A stretch of 64,000 bases of DNA from Bifidobacterium myosotis (GCF_002259745.1 NZ_MWWW01000004.1:62001-126000); one strand, 5' to 3'; counted from the first letter of the stretch, positions 37,074 to 48,577 are shown. Program-made: numbers and translations. The notes: generated by a model not told the origin, from the letters alone.

Positions 37074-37101
37074 TCCACAATCTTCGGCCGGTTACCATCG
37101 C

Positions 37102-38265
37102 CTACCATCGCCCGGCGATGGGCGTGCCGCATTCGGGGCAACGGCCGTCGCCGCCGCGCGACGTGGACAGCCGGTCGTCGATGATGCGATACCAGTCCCG
37201 CTCGATGAGCGTGGCCCGGCAATCCGGGTTCGGGCAGAACGTGGTGTCGCCGGCACGGTCGTGGACGTTGCCGGTGTACACGTAATGCAGCCCCTCGGCG
37301 AGCGCGATTCCCCGAGCCTTGGTGAGCGTTTCGTGCGGGGTGGGCGGCACGTCCATCATCCGATAGCTCGGATGGAAGGCGGAGAAGTGCAACGGCACGT
37401 CCATCCCCAGATGGTCGCGTATCCACGCACATTCGGCATGCAGCTGGGCGTCATCGTCGTTGAGGCCGGGGATGAGCAGCGTGGTGAGTTCCACCCACAC
37501 GCGCCCGCCATCCGGCGTACGGGCCTCATTGACCGCGTATTCGATGGTCGCCAGCACGTCGGCCAGATGCGTGCCGGTCACCTTCCAATAGAAGTCCTCG
37601 GTGAAGCCCTTCAGGTCGATGTTCGCCGCATCCATCGCCGCGTAGAAGTCCGGGCGGGCCGCGGCACTCATGTATCCGGCGGTTACGGCGATCGGATGGA
37701 TGCCGCGCGCCCGGCATGCGGCGGCCGTGTCGATGGCATATTCGGCGAACACAATGGGATCGTTGTACGTGAACGCCACCGATTCGATGCCGCGGTCCGA
37801 CGCCACCTGGGCGATCTTCTCCGGCCCGGCCTCCACACCGAGCCGGTCGAAACTACGTGCCTTGGCGATGTCCCAGTTCTGGCAGAACCGGCATCCCGAA
37901 TTGCACCCGGCCGTACCGAAACTCAGCACGCTGGAGCCCGGGTGGAAATGGTTGAGCGGCTTCTTCTCCACCGGGTCCACCGCGAAGCCGGAACTGCGCC
38001 CATACGTGTCCGACATGATGATGCCGTCGTGATTCGACCGCACGAAGCAGAACCCGCGCTGCCCCGGGCGTAGCACGCAGCGTCTCGGGCAGAGCTCGCA
38101 GCGTGCCCGGCCGGTGCCGTCAGCGAATCGGGTCTGCCAGCGACCGGTTGCGGGGTTGATTCTGGAATCAAGGGCCGGACCGGTCACAGGACCGAACGTT
38201 GTGCCGGCCGCGGAGCCTGTTGCAGGGTTGCGCTTAGGCCCAACCATCCCGTCAATGCTCGGCAT
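37102..38265 (-). CDS. amrS: AmmeMemoRadiSam system radical SAM enzyme
   Basis: A 387-residue radical SAM protein. A cysteine-rich N-terminus (CELCPRRCVLRPGQRGFC) is followed by CNSGCRFCQNWDIAKA, the CX3CX2C cluster motif. VAFTYNDPIVFAEYA and LKGFTEDFYWKVTG are typical of AmrS. The tail carries a zinc ribbon (CPNPDC ... CPECG). The start overlaps the preceding Memo-AMMECR1 gene by 14 bp, so the two are one operon. The reaction of this widespread system is unknown. Confidence 0.92.
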   Translation of the reverse strand: MPSIDGMVGPKRNPATGSAAGTTFGPVTGPALDSRINPATGRWQTRFADGTGRARCELCPRRCVLRPGQRGFCFVRSNHDGIIMSDTYGRSSGFAVDPVEKKPLNHFHPGSSVLSFGTAGCNSGCRFCQNWDIAKARSFDRLGVEAGPEKIAQVASDRGIESVAFTYNDPIVFAEYAIDTAAACRARGIHPIAVTAGYMSAAARPDFYAAMDAANIDLKGFTEDFYWKVTGTHLADVLATIEYAVNEARTPDGGRVWVELTTLLIPGLNDDDAQLHAECAWIRDHLGMDVPLHFSAFHPSYRMMDVPPTPHETLTKARGIALAEGLHYVYTGNVHDRAGDTTFCPNPDCRATLIERDWYRIIDDRLSTSRGGDGRCPECGTPIAGRW

Positions 38266-40231
38266 AGGCGGTCACCTCGTACCGTTGGCAGTCGATGTCG
38301 CCGTTCGTCCAGTCATAGTCCGGGCGGATGCCGGCCTTGGCCAGCAGATGGGAGACGAACTCGTGCGGGTTCGGCAGCTCGTCCCACACCTGCGGCAGGA
38401 AGGTGGCGCTCCGGCCACGATGGTCGGCGAGGATGAGGCCGTCGCGACCCGGGCGGAGCGCGGCTTCAAGCTCACTACGGGACCGCACCGGCCGGGTTGC
38501 GGCCTCGTTGCCGTGGGCGGAGGTATCGGCTTCGTCCGCCAAAGCATGCGAAGGATGCGCCACCATGATGGGTTCCGGTTCATCCAGCACCGACACCTCC
38601 ACATCGAGTAAGGGGTATTCGGCCGCCGTGACAGGGTTGAAACGCGGGTCACGGACCGCGGCATCCACCGCGTGAGCCGCAACGTCCTTACCGAGCGACC
38701 GATAGGCGACCAGCGAGCCGATGCAGCCGCGCAGCCGCCCGCCTTCGGTCAGCGTGACGAAGCTCGCTCCCGATTCCTCGAGCCACGGATTGGCGACGAG
38801 TATGCGCGCGACAGATTGGCCCGACCATGGGCGGGATTGCCGGGACGTCCAAGCCGATCGACCGCCCTCAGCATCACTTTCAGCGCCGCGCCGATCATGA
38901 TTGTGCGAACCTTCGGCGTTCATATCATGACCAGCTGCGCCATCAGATACGCCATCGACTCCATCATCAGCCGCATCATCAAGCCCGAGCCGTTCGCGGA
39001 TGGCGGCACGCGCAAGGGCAAGCAGCACGCTCCCCCGATCGTCGTGCGCATCCTCGCGAGCGCAAATATCATCGCCATCGCGTCCGTCATCGCCGGCGCG
39101 CGATTCCTCGCTACTCTCGTCGCACTCATGCCCACCAGCATCGTTACGCGCAAGCTCGCGCGCATCCTCGCCTTCGCTGGTGCAATCGTCCGCATGCGCG
39201 TCGTCCCGGCCGTCCTCCCATGCGGCGAAGGAGGCGTAGCCCACCACAGGTTCGTCGGCGTCCCACATGGCCGGGCGCGGCTGTCCCGCGAGCGCCACCA
39301 CGCCGTTATCGCCCGAGGTGGCGCAACCCAGTTCGAACAGGCGCATGTCCGTCCGGTTGGTCAGCACATCGATCAGCCCGTTGATCGGATATGCGCCGCA
39401 GGCCCGCCGTGGACTGATGGGCGCACGCAAAGCGAGGATGTCGGCGATGGTGTGGTCGTCCAGCTCACGGGCGTACGCATGCGGGTGGTAGTGGGACAGG
39501 TCCGAGCTGATGACGATGACGGTTTCCGGACCGCCCCACAGCGTGCGCAGCACATCGCCCGCCTCGCTCGGCGACGCATCGCCTGCGTTGAGCGGCACGA
39601 TTGTAAGGTCAGGGCCGAATATGGTCTGCAGGAACGGAATCTGCACCTCCACCGCATGCTCCTGCGCGTGGGTGGGATCGTTGACGATGAGCGCGGAAGC
39701 CGGCGCATGGACCGTCGCGCTCATGCCGGAACGCAGTCCACCATCACCCTCTTGTGAAACACTGCGTGAAACATTCCGTGAAACGTCTTGTGAAACACCA
39801 TGCTGTTCCGGCGAGCCCAGCCGCTGTGAGTCCAGTCCCAATGCCGCGCGCTCGGCTGCCGTATCCACCCGGACCTCGCCCAACGGCGTATCGAACGCAT
39901 CCCATGTGGAGCAGGCCACGCCGCGGACCGCGACACGATGGGTCGGTCCTACGATCACCGCCCGCGTCACGGTTCCCCACCCACGTTCAAGCAATGCATA
40001 AGCGAGCGCCGCCGTGGTGCCGGAATAGACGTATCCGGCATGCGGCACAATCACCGCCTTGGGCGCGCCGGACGGCAGTTGCGGGGCAAGCGTGCGCAAC
40101 AGCGTGCGCCCGTAGTCCAGCTGATGATTGATGAGCCGTTTCAACGTCACGCGGTCAGCGGGGTAGAACGCACCGGCCACGGCCGCCGGGCGAGCCGTAA
40201 CGCTTCGTTGAGATATATTCGAACGCACCAT
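38252..40231 (-). CDS. Fused Memo-like (AmrB) and AMMECR1 (AmrA) protein
   Basis: A 659-residue fusion. The N-terminal half is Memo-like: VPHAGYVYSG, VGPTHRVAV, SSDLSHYHPHAYARELDD and RRACGAYPING supply the two histidines and the cysteine of the dioxygenase-like pocket. An acidic linker of about 100 residues follows. The C-terminal half is AMMECR1: LRGCIGSL, then DPRFNPVT and GLILADHRGRSATFLPQVW. A short insert in Memo repeats VSQDVSRNVSRSVSQ. The start at 40231 has GAGGTGG upstream. With amrS it forms the complete three-part AmmeMemoRadiSam set, whose product is unknown. Confidence 0.92.
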   Translation of the reverse strand: MVRSNISQRSVTARPAAVAGAFYPADRVTLKRLINHQLDYGRTLLRTLAPQLPSGAPKAVIVPHAGYVYSGTTAALAYALLERGWGTVTRAVIVGPTHRVAVRGVACSTWDAFDTPLGEVRVDTAAERAALGLDSQRLGSPEQHGVSQDVSRNVSRSVSQEGDGGLRSGMSATVHAPASALIVNDPTHAQEHAVEVQIPFLQTIFGPDLTIVPLNAGDASPSEAGDVLRTLWGGPETVIVISSDLSHYHPHAYARELDDHTIADILALRAPISPRRACGAYPINGLIDVLTNRTDMRLFELGCATSGDNGVVALAGQPRPAMWDADEPVVGYASFAAWEDGRDDAHADDCTSEGEDARELARNDAGGHECDESSEESRAGDDGRDGDDICAREDAHDDRGSVLLALARAAIRERLGLDDAADDGVDGVSDGAAGHDMNAEGSHNHDRRGAESDAEGGRSAWTSRQSRPWSGQSVARILVANPWLEESGASFVTLTEGGRLRGCIGSLVAYRSLGKDVAAHAVDAAVRDPRFNPVTAAEYPLLDVEVSVLDEPEPIMVAHPSHALADEADTSAHGNEAATRPVRSRSELEAALRPGRDGLILADHRGRSATFLPQVWDELPNPHEFVSHLLAKAGIRPDYDWTNGDIDCQRYEVTAYAEH

Positions 40232-40311
40232 AACGACCACCTCACCATCTATCGTAGTGCGTTCGCCGCGCGCCGAAGCGGGGCCGAAGCGGACGGTAGA
40301 TGTGCGGACCG

Positions 40312-41718
40312 CTAGAACAGGGCGTCCTGATCGAATTCGTCATCCCCGGCGGCGAGGCCGGTGGGCTTGAACGCGGCGGCACCCTCGCGGCCCAGTTGGT
40401 CACTGGCAGCCGCCGAAGCCTCGCGCAGGTCGCCGTCGAGCATCACGGCGTCCGGCGAGACCAAGAACATGCGCTCGTTGCCGCCCGCCAGATACAGTCC
40501 GTCCAGCGATTCGACGCGGGAGAGCGCCACATAGCCCATACCCGGCGCGAACGTGCGCCGCAGGTCCATCACCGCGCGGTCGAGCGTCATGCCCTGTGAT
40601 TTGTGGATGGTGATGGCCCACGCGCATCGCAACGGCACTTGGGAGACGGATGCGAGCACGGTGTCGCCGTCCATCATCTCCCACGTGGCCGGTTTCATCG
40701 TCACGATGTTGCCGTTCTCGAACTCCACAATCGGCCATCCGCCCTTGGTTTCGGGCGCGAACCCGCGCACGGTGCCGAGCGAGCCATTGACGAACTGCCG
40801 GTCGGCGTCGTTGCGCAGCGCCATGACCGCCGCACCGGTTTTGAGCACCAGCCGTTCGGGCGCCAGCATGTTCTTCTTGAGCCGGTCCACGAGATTCACC
40901 GGCCCCGCAGCCTCGGCGTGGAAGGTGTGCTCCTCGAGCGATATCTGGCTCAGGCGCAAATCGTTGAGCCCGTCGGCCTGCCGGTTCACGGGGAACAGAT
41001 GGACCGCCACCTGATCGGGCCCCGGCATGCGGCCCAGCCGTGTGACGAGCACGTCGCGGTCGTGTTGGGTCACGGCTCCGGCGCGAATGTCGGTGAGCAC
41101 GGTGAGCAGGTCGCCGGTGTCCTGGCGGTGCTGTTCAGTCAGATAGCAGACGGCGGGATCAAGCTCGTCCCAAACCAGCGATTCGGTGACGAAACCCTCC
41201 GGATTGCGTCCGGCCTTGGCGTACCGTTCACGCGCGGCGACGAATTCGGGGGTCGGGGCAATCACATCGTTGTTGCGGCCCGAAACGGATACGGGCGGCA
41301 ACTGGAAGAAGTCTCCGGACAGCACCACCTGAATGCCACCGAACGGCCGCGGATCATGACGCACCATGCGACAGACCTGATCGACCATGTCGAACAGCCA
41401 TGCGTGGAGCATCGACACCTCATCGATGACGAGGATATCCGCAGCCTGGATCTTGCGCCGGCGTCGGGAGCGGATGAGTTTCAGGAGGTTGGCGGTCAGA
41501 CTCGTGGCCACGCCGACGCCGCTCCACGAATGGATGGTCTGACCGTCGATATGCGTGGCCGCGATACCGGTGGATGCGGTGACGGCCACTTCGGCGCCGC
41601 CCGCACGCGCCTGACGAATGAATTCGTTGAGCGTGTACGTCTTGCCCGCGCCCGGCGCGCCGGTCAGGAACACGTTCGCGCCGGCGTTCAGGATGGTCAG
41701 GGCTTCGGTTTGACGCAT
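40312..41718 (-). CDS. PIF1-like DNA helicase
   Basis: A 468-residue superfamily 1B helicase. It begins RQTEALTILNAGANVFLTGAPGAGKT (Walker A at about residues 20-27), then ILVIDEVSMLHAW (motif II), GDFFQLPPV (motif III) and, near the end, WAITIHKSQGMTLDRAV with GYVALSRVES (motifs V-VI). PIF1 enzymes unwind G-quadruplex and RNA-DNA structures. No ribosome-binding site is obvious near 41718. It lies 33 bp downstream of orn and is probably co-transcribed. Confidence 0.92.
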   Translation of the reverse strand: MRQTEALTILNAGANVFLTGAPGAGKTYTLNEFIRQARAGGAEVAVTASTGIAATHIDGQTIHSWSGVGVATSLTANLLKLIRSRRRRKIQAADILVIDEVSMLHAWLFDMVDQVCRMVRHDPRPFGGIQVVLSGDFFQLPPVSVSGRNNDVIAPTPEFVAARERYAKAGRNPEGFVTESLVWDELDPAVCYLTEQHRQDTGDLLTVLTDIRAGAVTQHDRDVLVTRLGRMPGPDQVAVHLFPVNRQADGLNDLRLSQISLEEHTFHAEAAGPVNLVDRLKKNMLAPERLVLKTGAAVMALRNDADRQFVNGSLGTVRGFAPETKGGWPIVEFENGNIVTMKPATWEMMDGDTVLASVSQVPLRCAWAITIHKSQGMTLDRAVMDLRRTFAPGMGYVALSRVESLDGLYLAGGNERMFLVSPDAVMLDGDLREASAAASDQLGREGAAAFKPTGLAAGDDEFDQDALF

Positions 41719-41751
41719 GTGCTGCTGGTACCGCTTCCTGTACTACTTGTA

Positions 41752-42402
41752 CTACTTGTTGAGGATGCTGGTGGATTCGATCTCGGCGGCGATGGCCTTG
41801 GCCTCCGCCTCGTCCGGGCCGGGAACCGGCGCCATGAAGGCCTTGCGGTAGTAGCGTAGCTCGTCCAACGATTCGATGATGTCGGCGAGGGCGCGGTGGC
41901 CGCCGTTCTTCGGCGGACGGTTCTCGTAGACGGCCGGGTACCAGCGGCGGGCGAGCTCCTTGAAGGTGCTCACGTCCACGCTGCGGTAGTGCAGGTGGCT
42001 CATGAGGTCCGGCATGTAGTGATCGAGGAACTTCTTGTCGCTTCCGATGGTGTTGCCGGCGAGCAGCGGCTTGACGCCCTCGGGCGTGAAGCGCAGCACG
42101 TATTCGGTGACCTTCCGCTCGGCCTCGGCGAGGCTCAGGCCATGCTCCCACTCGTTGATCAGGCCGGAACGGGTGTGCATGTTGCGCACGAAGTCGTTCA
42201 TGTGGTCCACGGCCTTCTGGCTCGGCTTGATGACGTAGTCCACGCCCTCGTCCAGCACGTTGAGGTCGAAATCGGTGGGTACCACGGACACCTCGACCAG
42301 CTCATCGCCGCCGAAGATGTCGAGTCCGGTCATCTCGCAGTCGATCCAAATCAGGCGCGAATCCTTCGCGCTGTACGTTTCCGCGTCATGTGCATCCACC
42401 AT
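41752..42402 (-). CDS. orn: Oligoribonuclease
   Basis: A 216-residue DEDDh 3'-5' exonuclease that degrades two- to five-base RNA ends and pGp[12 protein letters not shown] (first Asp/Glu pair), [20 protein letters not shown] and [14 protein letters not shown] (last His and Asp) are the catalytic blocks. AAAGAGG precedes the start at 42402. It leads the two-gene unit with the PIF1-like helicase gene. Confidence 0.95.
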   Translation of the reverse strand: MVDAHDAETYSAKDSRLIWIDCEMTGLDIFGGDELVEVSVVPTDFDLNVLDEGVDYVIKPSQKAVDHMNDFVRNMHTRSGLINEWEHGLSLAEAERKVTEYVLRFTPEGVKPLLAGNTIGSDKKFLDHYMPDLMSHLHYRSVDVSTFKELARRWYPAVYENRPPKNGGHRALADIIESLDELRYYRKAFMAPVPGPDEAEAKAIAAEIESTSILNK

Positions 42403-42513
42403 GGTGGACCTCTTTTCCCTGAAAATCACTCGTTATAGCTCGTACTCGGAACAGTTCAGACTATACCGCAGGGAATACAAACGCTTTCTTTGGCTATTGC
42501 CGGCGCTCCCCTT

Positions 42514-42562
42514 GGCTCCCCTCAGTCAGCTTCGCCGCCAGGGCCCCTCAGGGAGGGGAGCC
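42514..42562. repeat. GGCTCCCCTC inverted repeat element
   Basis: GGCTCCCCTC (42514-42523) and GAGGGGAGCC (42553-42562) frame a loop containing CAGTCAGCTTCGCCGCC. Sequences of this type (short stem plus a CAGTCAGCTTCGCTGACAG-like core) are scattered in many gut bacteria. A stem of the same sequence appears at 47420-47444. Confidence 0.6.
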
Positions 42563-42583
42563 ACAGGATTGGTATCATACAAA

Positions 42584-42613
42584 AACTCCCCTCGCGATGA
42601 GGCGAGAGGAGTT
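42584..42613 (-). terminator. guaB terminator
   Basis: AACTCCCCTCGC (42584-42595) pairs with GCGAGAGGAGTT (42602-42613) with one mismatch, and on the minus strand a TTTTTG run follows. It lies 31 bp after the guaB stop codon. Confidence 0.75.
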
Positions 42614-42644
42614 GATAATTCAACTATGATTACGCGATGCGCGA

Positions 42645-44529
<1,885 letters not shown>

Positions 44530-45825
44530 TCAGTCGTTCTTCCGCGTTTCGACGTTTCCGGCGGCTTCCCCGTCATGCGCTTCGGCGGCGTCCCCTGTCT
44601 CGCCGCCGGTCTGCCCGATGGTCTCCACAGACTCCATGGCCTCCATAGACTCCATGGCCTCCGTTGCCGTAGGAGCCGCGGCGTGATGCGCCTTGCTGCG
44701 CGCGGCCTCCATGGCCATGTTCTCCGCCCGGAGCTCCGGGATGCGGTGCTTCAGATACGGATACATGGTGGCGATGGTGAGCACCACCACGGCGACCGCC
44801 ATGCCGATGGCCACATGCTGCGCCTTGAAGAACAGGATCATAAGCGAGCCGAACGCGATCAGGGCCGCCCATCCCCACAGGATGAGCACGGCAGCACGCA
44901 CCGAATGACCGATCTTGAGCATGCGGTGATGCAGGTGCATGCGGTCCGGATGCATCGGCGACTGTCCCTTGGCCAAACGCCGCACAATCGCCAGGCACAT
45001 GTCCAGCACCGGCAGGAACAGCACCAGAATCGGCAGCAGGATCGGCATGAACACCGGCAGATAGATGCTGGCGTGAATCGAGGCTGGGTCCAGTCGACCG
45101 GTCATCACAATCGATGCGCAGGTGATGAGGTAGCCGAGCAGCATCGAACCGGAATCACCCATAAACAGTTTGGCCGGATGCCAATTGTGCAGCAGGAAGC
45201 CCACGCAGATGCCCACCAATCCGATGTCGATGAGCGTGGCGAGCGAGGCGTAGCTCGGCGAGGATCGGGCGATGATATAGGAGTATATGGCGAACGCGAT
45301 GCCGCCGATCGCCACGATGCCCGCAGCCAGACCATCCAAGCCGTCCACGAAGTTGACCGCGTTGATCGAGGCCACGATGAGGAACGCGGTGATGGCCATG
45401 GACAGGCTCGGGCTTGCGGTGACCAGCTGGCCGCCCAACGGCAGCGAGATAATCTGCAGGCCGCCCCACGCCACGAATACGGAGATGAGCAGCTGACCGG
45501 CGAGCTTGAGCATCCAGTCGAGGTCCCACAGATCGTCCGCCATGCCGAGCAGGCTGATCATCACGCCACCGGCCAGAATCACCCACATCTGGTAGCCGCC
45601 GGCGAACAGCCCGGATAGGAACGGCAGACGGCTGGCGAAAATCATCGCCACCACGAAGCCGATGAGCATGCCCAGACCGCCCATGCGCGGGGTGGGAACG
45701 GTATGCACGTCACGTTTGCGCACCTCGCCCACCGCGCCGATCTCGATGGCGACGTGACGAATCAGCGGGGTCACCAGCCAAGTGACGCCGCCGGCGATGG
45801 CGGCAACCAGCAGATAGATCCTCAT
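44530..45825 (-). CDS. MraY/WecA-family undecaprenyl-phosphate sugar-1-phosphate transferase
   Basis: A 431-residue protein with about eleven membrane helices. RMGGLGMLIGFVVAM, GMADDLWDLDWMLKLAGQL (DDxxD), NAVNFVDGLDGLAAGI, MGDSGSMLLGY and the HLHHR-type loop MHLHHRML identify the family, which moves GlcNAc-1-phosphate or a related sugar to undecaprenyl phosphate. The absence of MraY-specific context suggests a WecA/TagO-like role in cell-wall glycopolymers. The tail after the last helix is alanine/glutamate/methionine-rich with repeats of MESMEAMES. It overlaps sua5 by 4 bp (ATGA). Confidence 0.9.
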   Translation of the reverse strand: MRIYLLVAAIAGGVTWLVTPLIRHVAIEIGAVGEVRKRDVHTVPTPRMGGLGMLIGFVVAMIFASRLPFLSGLFAGGYQMWVILAGGVMISLLGMADDLWDLDWMLKLAGQLLISVFVAWGGLQIISLPLGGQLVTASPSLSMAITAFLIVASINAVNFVDGLDGLAAGIVAIGGIAFAIYSYIIARSSPSYASLATLIDIGLVGICVGFLLHNWHPAKLFMGDSGSMLLGYLITCASIVMTGRLDPASIHASIYLPVFMPILLPILVLFLPVLDMCLAIVRRLAKGQSPMHPDRMHLHHRMLKIGHSVRAAVLILWGWAALIAFGSLMILFFKAQHVAIGMAVAVVVLTIATMYPYLKHRIPELRAENMAMEAARSKAHHAAAPTATEAMESMEAMESVETIGQTGGETGDAAEAHDGEAAGNVETRKND

Positions 45826-46472
45826 GCGCCCAGTCCCCCGCCGTTGAGGTGGAGGGCCTGACGAATCACGCCCTGCGGGATGACGCCCTCGCGCAGGATC
45901 TCTATGCCGTCACGGGCGTACGGATCGGCCTTGACCACGGTGCTGGACACATGTCCCTGGGTCGGCCCTCCATCCAGATAGAGGTCGACGGCGTCACCGA
46001 AGGCCTCCACGGCCTCCTCGACGGTCTGGGCGCTTTCGTCGCCGGAACGGTTGGCGCTGGACGCGGCCAACGGTCCGGTGGCGCGCAGGATATCAAGCGT
46101 CAGCGCGGAGTTGGGGATGCGGATGCCTTGGGTGCCGGGGCGTCCGTCGGCGGTATCGGCCAAGGTCCGCAGCGTGCAGTCGGGACGGGCCACGGCAATC
46201 GGCGAAAACGCGCCGGGCAGGAACGCGGCGGACAGGCGGTTCAGCGGGGACGGCAGCTCGAGGCCGATCGCGGCCAACTCGTCGGTGGAGGCGAGCAGCA
46301 CCTGCAACGCCTTGTACCGGGGGCGACGCTTGAGCCGGTAGATGCGGTCGATGGCATCCGTGTTGCGCGGATCGCAGGCCACGCCGTACACCGTGTCCGT
46401 GGGGATGACGATGAGTCCGCCCTCGCGTACGATGCGAGCCGCCTCATCCAGAGACTCCCCCGTGACCTTCAT
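45822..46472 (-). CDS. Threonylcarbamoyl-AMP synthase (Sua5/YciO/YrdC family)
   Basis: A 216-residue protein that makes threonylcarbamoyl-AMP for the t6A modification of tRNA. IVREGGLIVIPTDTVYGVACDP, LKRRPRYKALQVLL, GPLAASSANRSGDESAQT and SSTVVKAD are the family blocks. The start at 46472 has AAGGGAGC seven bases upstream; a second ATG at 46490 lacks a site. Its stop overlaps the start of the MraY-like gene, the order known from other actinobacteria (prfA-prmC-sua5-mraY-like). Confidence 0.92.
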   Translation of the reverse strand: MKVTGESLDEAARIVREGGLIVIPTDTVYGVACDPRNTDAIDRIYRLKRRPRYKALQVLLASTDELAAIGLELPSPLNRLSAAFLPGAFSPIAVARPDCTLRTLADTADGRPGTQGIRIPNSALTLDILRATGPLAASSANRSGDESAQTVEEAVEAFGDAVDLYLDGGPTQGHVSSTVVKADPYARDGIEILREGVIPQGVIRQALHLNGGGLGA

Positions 46473-46647
46473 CGTCGCTCCCTTACTCATGTCACTCACG
46501 CCATGCCTCCGTTCGCCGGTTGATTCACAATCTATCATTGCACCATTGCGCCCGGACGGTGGCCCATCCAAAGTCGGAGAGCAGTCGGCAAGCAGGTACA
46601 ATGGGGCCGGTTTATGTTTCCCTGAGCAACATATTGGAGTACGTGAC

Positions 46648-47409
46648 ATGAGCGACGACGCCGAACCCCTTGATTTCACCGATTCCTTCGCCCCCGCCGA
46701 GCCCGCGGCTTCCGCCGATCCTGCGGCTTCCACGGAGCCCGCAACCCCCGTCGCCGAATCGCTGCCGCCGGTCGAACTGCGCAGACCGCGCGCCAGCGAA
46801 CATGAGGAGATGGTCTCCGGGCATTTGTACAACCCCGCTGACCCGGAGCTCACGGCCCTGCGCGAGCGGGCCGGCGATCTGTGCACCCGGTTCAATTCCA
46901 CCCCGCGCGGCGACCATGCCACCCGCCGCGCCATTCTCGACGAGCTGCTGCCCGGTCACGGCAAGGGCCTGGACGTGATGGGGCCGATCTTCTTCGATTA
47001 CGGCTGTCACACCACCATCGGCGAACGCGTGTTCGCGAACTTCAACTTCACCGTGCTGGACTGCTGCCCGGTCACCATCGGCGACGACGTGCTGTTCGGG
47101 CCGAACGTCTCGCTGTTGCCGCCGATGCACCCGATGCGCTGGCAGGATCGCAACGTGCGTCAGGCCGAGGACGGTTCGATGTACGACTACGAGTATGGCA
47201 AGCCGATTGTCATCGGCTCGAACTGCTGGTTCGGCGGCAATGTGACGGTGATCGGCGGCGTGACGATCGGCGAGGGTTGCGTGATTGGTGCCGGTTCGGT
47301 GGTCACGCGCGACATCCCGCCGCACACCGTGGCTGTGGGCAACCCGGCCCGTCCGATTCGCGAAATCACCGACAAGGACGCCTCCGCACTGCAGTACTAC
47401 GCGCAGTAG
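46648..47409 (+). CDS. maa: Maltose/galactoside O-acetyltransferase-like protein
   Basis: A 253-residue hexapeptide-repeat acetyltransferase. After an about 45-residue Ala/Pro/Glu-rich extension come the family N-terminus (EEMVSGHLYNPADPEL), GPIFFDYGCHTTIGERVFANFNFTVLD, PPMHPMRW with the catalytic histidine and a left-handed beta-helix ending AVGNPARPIREI. It transfers acetyl from acetyl-CoA to a sugar. Only a weak TTGGAG site precedes the start. The gene lies on the plus strand between sua5 and prmC, which are read the other way, so it interrupts an otherwise conserved order. Confidence 0.9.
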   Translation: MSDDAEPLDFTDSFAPAEPAASADPAASTEPATPVAESLPPVELRRPRASEHEEMVSGHLYNPADPELTALRERAGDLCTRFNSTPRGDHATRRAILDELLPGHGKGLDVMGPIFFDYGCHTTIGERVFANFNFTVLDCCPVTIGDDVLFGPNVSLLPPMHPMRWQDRNVRQAEDGSMYDYEYGKPIVIGSNCWFGGNVTVIGGVTIGEGCVIGAGSVVTRDIPPHTVAVGNPARPIREITDKDASALQYYAQ

Positions 47410-47419
47410 CTCTTCCTCC

Positions 47420-47444
47420 TGGCTCCCCTCTCTGAGGGGAGCCA
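47420..47444. terminator. Hairpin between maa and prmC
   Basis: TGGCTCCCCTC (47420-47430) and GAGGGGAGCCA (47434-47444) form a perfect 11-bp stem with a three-base loop between convergent genes. Confidence 0.75.
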
Positions 47445-47503
47445 GAGATTCACAGGCAACCGTCAGTCGGTGTTTGGTGGCGGCTTCCCTCAGCCAGAAA
47501 GAA

Positions 47504-48382
47504 TTACTTTTCGGCGAACAGGTAACGGTCCCGGCCGGTCCAATCACGACCGGTCATGGCGGTGGCGAAGCCCGCCGTCCGGGCATAGGCGACGAGACGG
47601 TCGCCTTGGCTCACGTCATGTTCCATGACGAGCGCGCCGCCCGGCTTCAGCAGACGGAACGAGCGTTCGATGATGCGTTCGGGAATCAGCGTGCCGTCCG
47701 CGGAGCCGCCATAGAGCGCCAATTCGGGGTCCCAGTCACGCACTTCCGGCTGTTCGGGCACGTCGAGCTCGGGAATGTACGGCGGATTGGTGATGACCAT
47801 ATCCACCGTGCCGTCCAGATGGGCCAGAGTGGCCATCGATGTGGCGTCGGCGACCTCCAGCTGGTAATTGGATGTGATGGAAGGGTACCGTTTCGCCGTC
47901 TCCGCAAGGTTGCGCCGGGTCCATTCGGCGGTATGGGGCGCCAATTCCACGGCCCAGACACGACTGCCCGGCACCTCCGTGGCCACGGACAGACCGATGG
48001 CACCCGATCCGGCGCACAGGTCCACCACGAGCGGGGTCATCATGCCGTGGCGGGTGAGCCAGTCAAGGCCGGCCTGCACCACGGTTTCGGTCTCCGGACG
48101 CGGAATGAACACGCCGGGACCGACCTTGAGGTCGAGGTACCGGAACGACACGTGCCCTACGATGTACTGCAACGGTTCGCGTTTGGCCCTGCGTGCCAGC
48201 ATCGACTGGAAGCGGTCGGCGTCATAGCCGAGTTCCGAGCCCATCAGCAGCGCCTTATCCACATCCCTCAGCTCGATGCCCGCGGCCTCGGCCATCAGCA
48301 GCTTCACGTCATGCTCCGGCGTCTCGATACCCGCCTCACGCAGCTCGGCCGCAGACGAACGAATCACGTCAGCAACACCCAT
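47504..48382 (-). CDS. prmC: Release factor glutamine methyltransferase
   Basis: A 292-residue S-adenosylmethionine-dependent enzyme that methylates the GGQ glutamine of peptide release factors. The N-terminal helical part ends REPLQYIVGHVSFRYLDLKV. VVDLCAGSGAIGLSVA is the SAM loop and NPPYIPELDVP is the catalytic NPPY. An AGAGGAAC site precedes the start at 48382. It follows prfA, whose product is its substrate, but two long hairpins lie between them. Confidence 0.95.
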   Translation of the reverse strand: MGVADVIRSSAAELREAGIETPEHDVKLLMAEAAGIELRDVDKALLMGSELGYDADRFQSMLARRAKREPLQYIVGHVSFRYLDLKVGPGVFIPRPETETVVQAGLDWLTRHGMMTPLVVDLCAGSGAIGLSVATEVPGSRVWAVELAPHTAEWTRRNLAETAKRYPSITSNYQLEVADATSMATLAHLDGTVDMVITNPPYIPELDVPEQPEVRDWDPELALYGGSADGTLIPERIIERSFRLLKPGGALVMEHDVSQGDRLVAYARTAGFATAMTGRDWTGRDRYLFAEK

Positions 48383-48425
48383 TGTTCCTCTTCCGTCTAT
48401 GTACACATCGCAATCGCCAGCTGAA

Positions 48426-48512
48426 GGCTTTGGCTGCCATACGTGATGTCCGACACGCTCAAGGCCGTTTGGCCAAGCCTACAGTCGGACATCACATATG
48501 GCAGCCAAAGCC
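48426..48512. repeat. Long hairpin A between prfA and prmC
   Basis: The 29-bp arms (48426-48454 / 48484-48512) match with one mismatch. The 29-base loop contains AGGCCGTTTGGCCAAGCCT, which returns in opposite orientation in hairpin B. Confidence 0.85.
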
Positions 48513-48577
48513 AACCGAAATCACATCCACGCTCCCCTGTTCAACAGTCAAACGCAATGCAATCACGCGAAAGGAGG

